Below, one piece after another: positions 58,471 through 64,000 of a stretch of 64,000 bases of DNA (position 1 is its first letter; every line of letters begins with the position of its first letter). The notes under the pieces were generated by a model. That model was not told the origin of the DNA and searched no databases. It saw only the letters and a program-made list of their open reading frames with translations. The stretch spans positions 117,622,043 through 117,686,042 of the forward strand of contig CM043960.1 of the NCBI GenBank assembly GCA_014529385.2, written 5' to 3'. The translations under genes were made by a program, and so were the position numbers. The DNA is from Adiantum capillus-veneris. Lineage: Eukaryota > Streptophyta > Polypodiopsida > Polypodiales > Pteridaceae.

Positions 58471-58752
58471 ATGATATATACTACGAGCATCGAAGATCAA
58501 CAGAAAATGATCTGTGATGTTATCCATGGCATTATTCAATCAGAAAGGCAAAACCGAGGGGTAAATATACTCTCAACTGGCCCCATGAGATTTCTGGATA
58601 CGAGCAAGGCTCAACAGCCTACTCTATCACAAATGGAGACTCCTCTAATGAGCCCCATGGACCCATCTTACGTCATTTCACCTGGGGTCTCTATGCAATC
58701 TGAGCCTCCGAGCGACAACTTTAGCTTCCCTAACTTGGCTCAACCCTCTATT
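58471..58752 (+). CDS. Gypsy gag-protease, first part (before inserted element)
   Basis: ATG at 58471 opens 94 codons with helical, Met/Pro/Ser-rich sequence (EDQQKMICDVIHGII). The reading is cut at codon Ile (58750-58752) by the TTAA-flanked element and continues in frame at 60095. The frame is open further upstream to about 58390, so an earlier non-ATG start cannot be excluded. Confidence 0.7.
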
Positions 58753-58754
58753 AA

Positions 58755-60092
58755 CACTAGGTTGGTAATGTGACACTTTTATGTCCTGGGCACTTTTATG
58801 TCCTGCTAAGTGACCATTTTCCTTGAATTATGTCAAGAGTTTCAAAATGGATTTTGACGTGCTATCTATCTAGAAAGTTGTCTCATGAGCTGAAAAAAAC
58901 TCCACATTTTTTTGGAATATCAATTCCATCTTTAACCTTGTCGTTGCACAACATTTCACAACCTAAACTGTGTGAAAAAACGAGCCCTGTTTTTGGCTTT
59001 TTTCAACTTTTTGCAACTATATCACTCTAGAATTCATGTTTGTGAGGTCTATAATGCTAGAGAACTATCTTTAATAGTCCTCAACATGTCCGGATGCTTC
59101 TAGGGAGAAATAAATGTTAAAGTTGTAAGTTATGACCAAATTACAAAAATTGTCAAATCCTATTTTTAAGCCAATTTTAGCTCTTCTATGATTTTTTTGG
59201 TGGCTTTCATGATATCCAAATGTAGTTTTGATTTTCTATGTTGCATATTGTAACATAAAGATAATATTCCTTGAGTTTTGGGGCACCTAATACCCTATTT
59301 TGCATAGTAGACAATGATGGTTGATATTTTCAATTATAGAAGAAAACGAAACATTCTAGTATATCAAGTATACCTTTTTCAATATTGTTAGTTTCTTGTG
59401 ACAACTACATGCATCTTGTAGGTAGTAACCATATCTAGTCATAAGGATCAAATTTGGCTAGATATTGAATAGTTTCTATGGGATTCTACAACTAATAATG
59501 TTGAACCCAGTTTTTTCATGTTTGTTGTATTTAGTACTTCATCTTTGTCCCCAAGATTCCCCTTGGTAAGAGATGTATTATTCTTTTGACATGCTCCATG
59601 GCTCCTTATGAACCTAAAGGACAATAGGGAACTAAGAAAACATGCATATATTGTTTGTATTGAGCGTGGCTATAGAAAGTTTGATGATAGGTTTGCAGAA
59701 TGGTAAAAATTCAACTTTTTTGTACCTATTTCTTTTGGCAAAACAAAAAATAGTGAGTGAGAAGCAATCATATGTTTTGATCACCAAGCCATTGAAGTCA
59801 ACTAGGGAATTTATCTCAAGTCCTACAAAAATCCCTAATCTTATTTTTATGCAACAAAACGTAAGAAATGACTGTTTTGATGAAAATGTAATGGTCCATC
59901 AACTTTGGAGGCTTGGTGTGACCAAAAGATGAGAAATTTTACAAGTTTCTTATTTTTTCCATGTGTAGTAGGCCTTGAACTATAACCTCATGAAAGGATT
60001 TTACAAAATGAGTGGATCTACTATGGTTTTGGAGGTTTTTTTCAAAACCCTGAAAGGACACTTTTATGTCCTGTTAGGTTACCAACCTAGTG
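58755..60092. mobile_element. TTAA-flanked non-autonomous DNA transposon (piggyBac-like), 1,338 bp
   Basis: Terminal inverted repeats CACTAGGTTGGTAA are perfect at both ends and flanked by TTAA on each side (58751-58754, 60093-60096). Removing the element and one TTAA rejoins the host gag frame exactly (1,342 bases removed, needed to keep phase), which supports a 4-base duplication over the 3 bases of CACTA elements. Near-palindromic GGACACTTTTATGTCC motifs lie near both ends. The interior is AT-rich with no transposase. TTAA duplication is the hallmark of piggyBac, and some piggyBac-type ends begin CAC; assignment rests on that alone. Confidence 0.7.
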
Positions 60093-60094
60093 TT

Positions 60095-63000
60095 AAGGAA
60101 AAAACAGTGCTCACTCCAGGGATAAGCCTGACAGAGAATGTATCGATGACATCTACGGTTAGTGCAGTGCCACTACCTAGTGTCGTAGTACCTAATACGG
60201 GGCCTCGACCGTATGTGCCTCTAGCCCCTTATGCACACATGGCCCCCACACCTCCAATTGTACCACTTGTTTATGCTCCTCGAGTGCCGCTCCCTAGCCC
60301 TTATCCGAGTGGACCTATGCCCGGTTATGTTCCATATCCTGCATCATCCACACATATGCCAAGACCGGTACCCGTCCCTCTCCCACATATGATTCCAAGA
60401 GTACCTCCACCGGCCCTGCCTCCTCACATAGGTGACTTGGCAGTGTTTGCTCAAACCATAGGTCGATCTATCGCGGAAAATATGCGTCATGCATCTGATA
60501 GAGAGCCTAGAAGTAAGGCAGTACAAATTGCCAAACTCACGCAAAAATTCAATGGGGACGAAGATGCTAGAAAACACATTGAAGTGTTTGAACAAGTATG
60601 TGATTCCTTAGGGGAATGCAACGAACTACATAAGTGCAATGCCTTAAGCTTGACATTAAGTGGGAAGGCTGGAGATTGGTATAGAACCCTAAGGGTGGAC
60701 GAGAAAACAATCTACCCTACCCTTCGAAGGTTGTTTCTAAAGGAGTACATACGAGAAGGTGTGCTTTGGGGTGTAGCATCTCAGCTACAGAAGGCCGAAC
60801 GTAAGGAAGGAGAGTCAGTAAGGGACTTCATTAGTCGTCTAAAGCACTTAAACTCTCGCTGCCCTGTAAATGAGCGCTTCAACAATAACCAACTGCTTGA
60901 TCGATTCATTCGAGGGTTGAGGAATGAAGGAATCTATAATGGATTAGTGATTAGAGGTATCACAACCTGGGAAGATGTCACTGCCAATGCAATCCAATTA
61001 GAGGACAACGTGATGATAGCAGGCATGAGGGTGTCTACTGACACGAGATCCACTAGCTCACAAGCCATTGAGTATGAACCCATGACTGCAAAGCCCATTG
61101 CCAATGACCCAAAGGTATTTGAGACATTCTTGACAGACCTCACCAAGGCAATCCAAGAGTCTCTTAAGGATAATCGACCCCCTCAAAATAGTCACATGTA
61201 TCCAAGAAGGGAGCAACAATGGTGTTCCATTTGCTTAGGTCCACATAGCACTAGTGAGTGCCCTACGTTTAGAGTAAAATTTAATGGAACTTGCAACGCA
61301 TGTGGTAGGTATGATCACCAAGCTAAGGATTGTTTAATGATCAAACATATGATGGCAAATAGACCACCTGTAGCCTGGACGGATGCACCTCGAGCTCCTG
61401 TATTGATGCCTGCTCCACCTGTTGAGCAACTACCGCAGTACATGGTCCCTAGATCTCAAAATGTTGTACAAGCTACACCGCTACCACCTCCTGTGCTAGG
61501 ACCGCAGCCCTCGCATCCAAGAGTCGTCCCTATGAACCAAGTGGGTTGCGAGCCATCTAATGCTTATGTAGATGGCTGTGAGGAGGAAATAGACACTAGT
61601 ATTGCCTACGAACTTGATACATTGGAAGAGTGTCCTATATACTACATGGAAGATTGTTGGGGGCAAGTCAAGCCGGTTTATCAAGCTGTTGCTCTCGCAT
61701 CCAGATGTCAAAATATCAACACCCAGGCTAGGAGGCCACCTCTCCAATGCTACGAGTGTGGTGGACCACATCAGGCAGCGGAGTGCCCTATTAGGCTGCA
61801 AAAGAATGTTGCACAGATGCAAATGAATCAAGGGAGCACGTCTGCAATGCCAATACTCACATGTAATCGTTGTGGCATAGATCACTTGATTGCCCAATGC
61901 CCCTATAACCCAAATGCGCCTAAAATCACACCCCTAAAGTTGGTCGAAATTGCTAGTGTGACATCGCCAATACCACCCGTCGCACCCGCTTATGCGATTA
62001 CACGGTCCATGCTTCAAGGGCCAGGCCATATCCTCGAAGAGAGAGATACCGCGTCAGTTATCCAAGCAAAGAAAAAGAAGACACGAAGGAAGAGGTCGCA
62101 GAATACGGGAAATTCAAAGCCAAGTTCCAAAACAAACATAGGAACAGGATATGACCCCGTGTATATGAATGACCTCGAGGATGATTCAGATTCAATCGAG
62201 ACAATGGAGACTAGAACCAATACCACAAAGGGAAAGACCGACAAAGAAAACCGTAACATGGAACCAAATGAAAACCGAATAAGAGAAAACCATAAAGAGC
62301 CTCTGAAAACACCACAAGTGTTTCCAAATCCAATCCAAGACCCCCAAGATAAACCGCAGGGGCAAAAAGGGAAGAATCGTAAAAAGAAGATTGGGACGTA
62401 CCCAAACCCAGTAGACGAGATTGAGCAGGTGAAACATCTAAGAGGTTTAGTGGAGGAGACTCAAAGGAAACTAGAACCAGAACCCATGCATGTCAAAATT
62501 CATGACACAGTGTTTCCCACGCAAGTTCATCCACCCCACATGAACCATAGACCGTTAGCCATATCTAGTATCATCAAAGAAGGGAGTGAGGACGGGACAT
62601 CAGAAAGTGAGCATACACCTTTCTTGTTGGAAAGGATGTTTAACGAAGGAATACCTGATCCCATTGAGGAATATGATATTCCATCCTCACCAGTTCCTAG
62701 TCAAGGACCTACACCCTGCAAAATGCCAATGAATGTTGCCAAACTAGTGGACTTCATGTCTTCTGAGGTCCGAACCACGATCATAGCAAAGCTGTATGGA
62801 GATCCTGAGTTATTCCTTGCACTTCGAGCATTCCTTAACGGAGAGCTACGAACGGGATTACCGCAGTTTGTGCAACCAAATATGCCTGACTCGATTATGA
62901 TTGATGAGGAAAATCATGTGCAATCACTTGACTTAGATGGACACGAGTCTGTGATCGAGGTACCCATTAACGAATTAGGGCAGTATTTTGAAGGCGACGA

Positions 63001-64000
63001 GTCTAATGCGACCCTACCCATCACTACCAAGGGATTAACTATAAAGGGAATTCTTGACGGTGGCGCGGGAGTTAGCATCGTTACAAAAGATTGTTGGGAA
63101 TCCATGGGAAAACCCCGCCTCAGTGTTACTAACATTGTGGTAAAGATGGCAAATGGTACCATAGACAAACCTATGGGGATGCTCAAGGATCTTAAGATCA
63201 AAGTTCTAGGACACAAGGTACGACATACGTTCATTGTAATGGATTTCTCTAAACACCTTATGTCATATGAAATGATTTTACGACGACCATTCATGAGGGA
63301 AGCACAAATGGTTCACGATTGGTCTAAAAATCATGTCTATTTGCAATTCCAAGACTCTGTCCTTAGAGTGGATTTGGTGACTGGTAAGGTACACCCCTTA
63401 GGGAGTAAAACCATTATTGATCATCTCTCTGACACCACAATTCACTCGGCCCCACTACAATATTGTTACACTTGTAAGAAGGATACAGACATTGGCCAAG
63501 ATTCTCCTTACATGGATGTGTTATCGGGTATGACGGAATCAGACAACGTAGACTGGGTACACCTAGCTGCAACCATAGATACGTGGGGAAATAGAGGAAC
63601 CACTTGGGTCACACCAGAGGGGGAAGAGGTACCACAAATTGCACCTCTGAACATGATAAGTGCCATACATGCATCTTCTAAGGGCAAGGCAATTGTAGAC
63701 CAATCTGACAGTGACACCGATAGCTCAATAGAAGACTTTGACCAACACGACTCACACACGGACTCCCAGAGTGAAACGGATTCTGAATCTCATGAATTAG
63801 AGAGTGGAGCAAGTTTAGAGTCAAAACATTCGGAAGGACCGAGCACATCAACTGATGATAGCTCCTCCGAGAGTGAAGAGGACACCAACGCGGACTCCTT
63901 TAGTGAGCCAGATCTAAATGCAAATCAAAAGCAGGTCTCAAATAAGAAAAAGAAAAACTTTAAGAGGCGTCGATATCGAGCCAATGTACGTGCTAGGATA
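60095..64000 (+). CDS. Gypsy gag-protease polyprotein, open to the window edge (1,302 codons)
   Basis: The frame has no stop from 60095 to 64000 and runs off the window. After a Pro-rich linker, a Retrotrans_gag capsid domain lies at about 60520-60930 (LSGKAGDWYRTL, ESVRDFISRLKHLN). Four zinc knuckles follow: CSIC..H..C (61222), CNACGRYDHQAKDC (61291), CYEC..H..C (61748) and CNRC..H..C (61862). Then comes a basic Lys/Arg tract (62070-62100), a long linker, and an aspartic protease with DGGAGVSIV (63056) and an ILRRPFM flap-side motif (63272). The end is Ser/Asp/Glu-rich, then basic. RT, RNase H and integrase are expected beyond the edge. Confidence 0.85.

Noticed and set aside
58755-60092. 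Calling this element a CACTA transposon from its CACTA start
   Set aside because: A 3-bp duplication would need TAA to equal TTA and would leave the host frame shifted; exact TTAA on both sides fits better.
60344-63759. Several minus-strand open frames of 60-133 codons
   Set aside because: They lie opposite the continuous plus-strand gag-protease frame and show no domain; they are shadows.

Overview
The window is nuclear DNA of a large, repeat-rich land-plant genome. It holds spliced En/Spm-type (CACTA) transposase genes, plant Ty1/copia and Ty3/gypsy elements with tRNA-Met- or tRNA-Asp-type primer sites, an inserted plant pararetrovirus, a LINE relic, Mutator-type MITEs and long GA/TC/TA/TG microsatellites. 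I cannot place it below land plants. I see no tRNA, rRNA or CRISPR locus.

Layout. 1-3123: minus-strand piece of an integrated caulimovirid-like virus (movement protein, an unrecognised ORF, a stop-riddled coat protein; polymerase off the left edge). 3124-6310: no convincing gene. 6311-10053: young, internally deleted copia element. 10640-12074 and 19811-20400: two halves of one dead LINE, split by CACTA element 1 (12075-19807, TSD AAA). 20400-24355: solo LTR, a hairpin repeat in two copies, an unrecognised intronless gene A (22591-23358, minus) and a SINE-like unit. 24356-32014: CACTA element 2 (TSD CAA). 32400-36500: transposase scrap, degraded exons, a foldback element, a gypsy integrase tail and a 9-bp-TSD MITE. 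37906-46385: gypsy element with both LTRs, its integrase broken by a second MITE copy. 47143-48024: unrecognised intronless gene B. 49677-54300: nested minus-strand gypsy pieces. 54300-57430: LTR-like DNA and a third MITE. 57430-64000: 5' part of another gypsy element, whose gag-protease frame stays open for about 1,300 codons to the right edge and is interrupted only by a 1,338-bp TTAA-flanked element.

How parts relate. The two CACTA elements share one plan: promoter-side microsatellites, a conserved hairpin block, tnp2, then a Transposase_24-type gene with a splice acceptor just before its ATG. They differ in introns: element 2 lacks the 3' introns found in element 1. Element 1 also carries a fragment of a host heavy-metal-associated (HMA) domain gene. 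Most other genes are relics. Only genes A and B (possibly distant relatives of each other) and the right-hand gag-protease frame look intact, apart from the inserted element.
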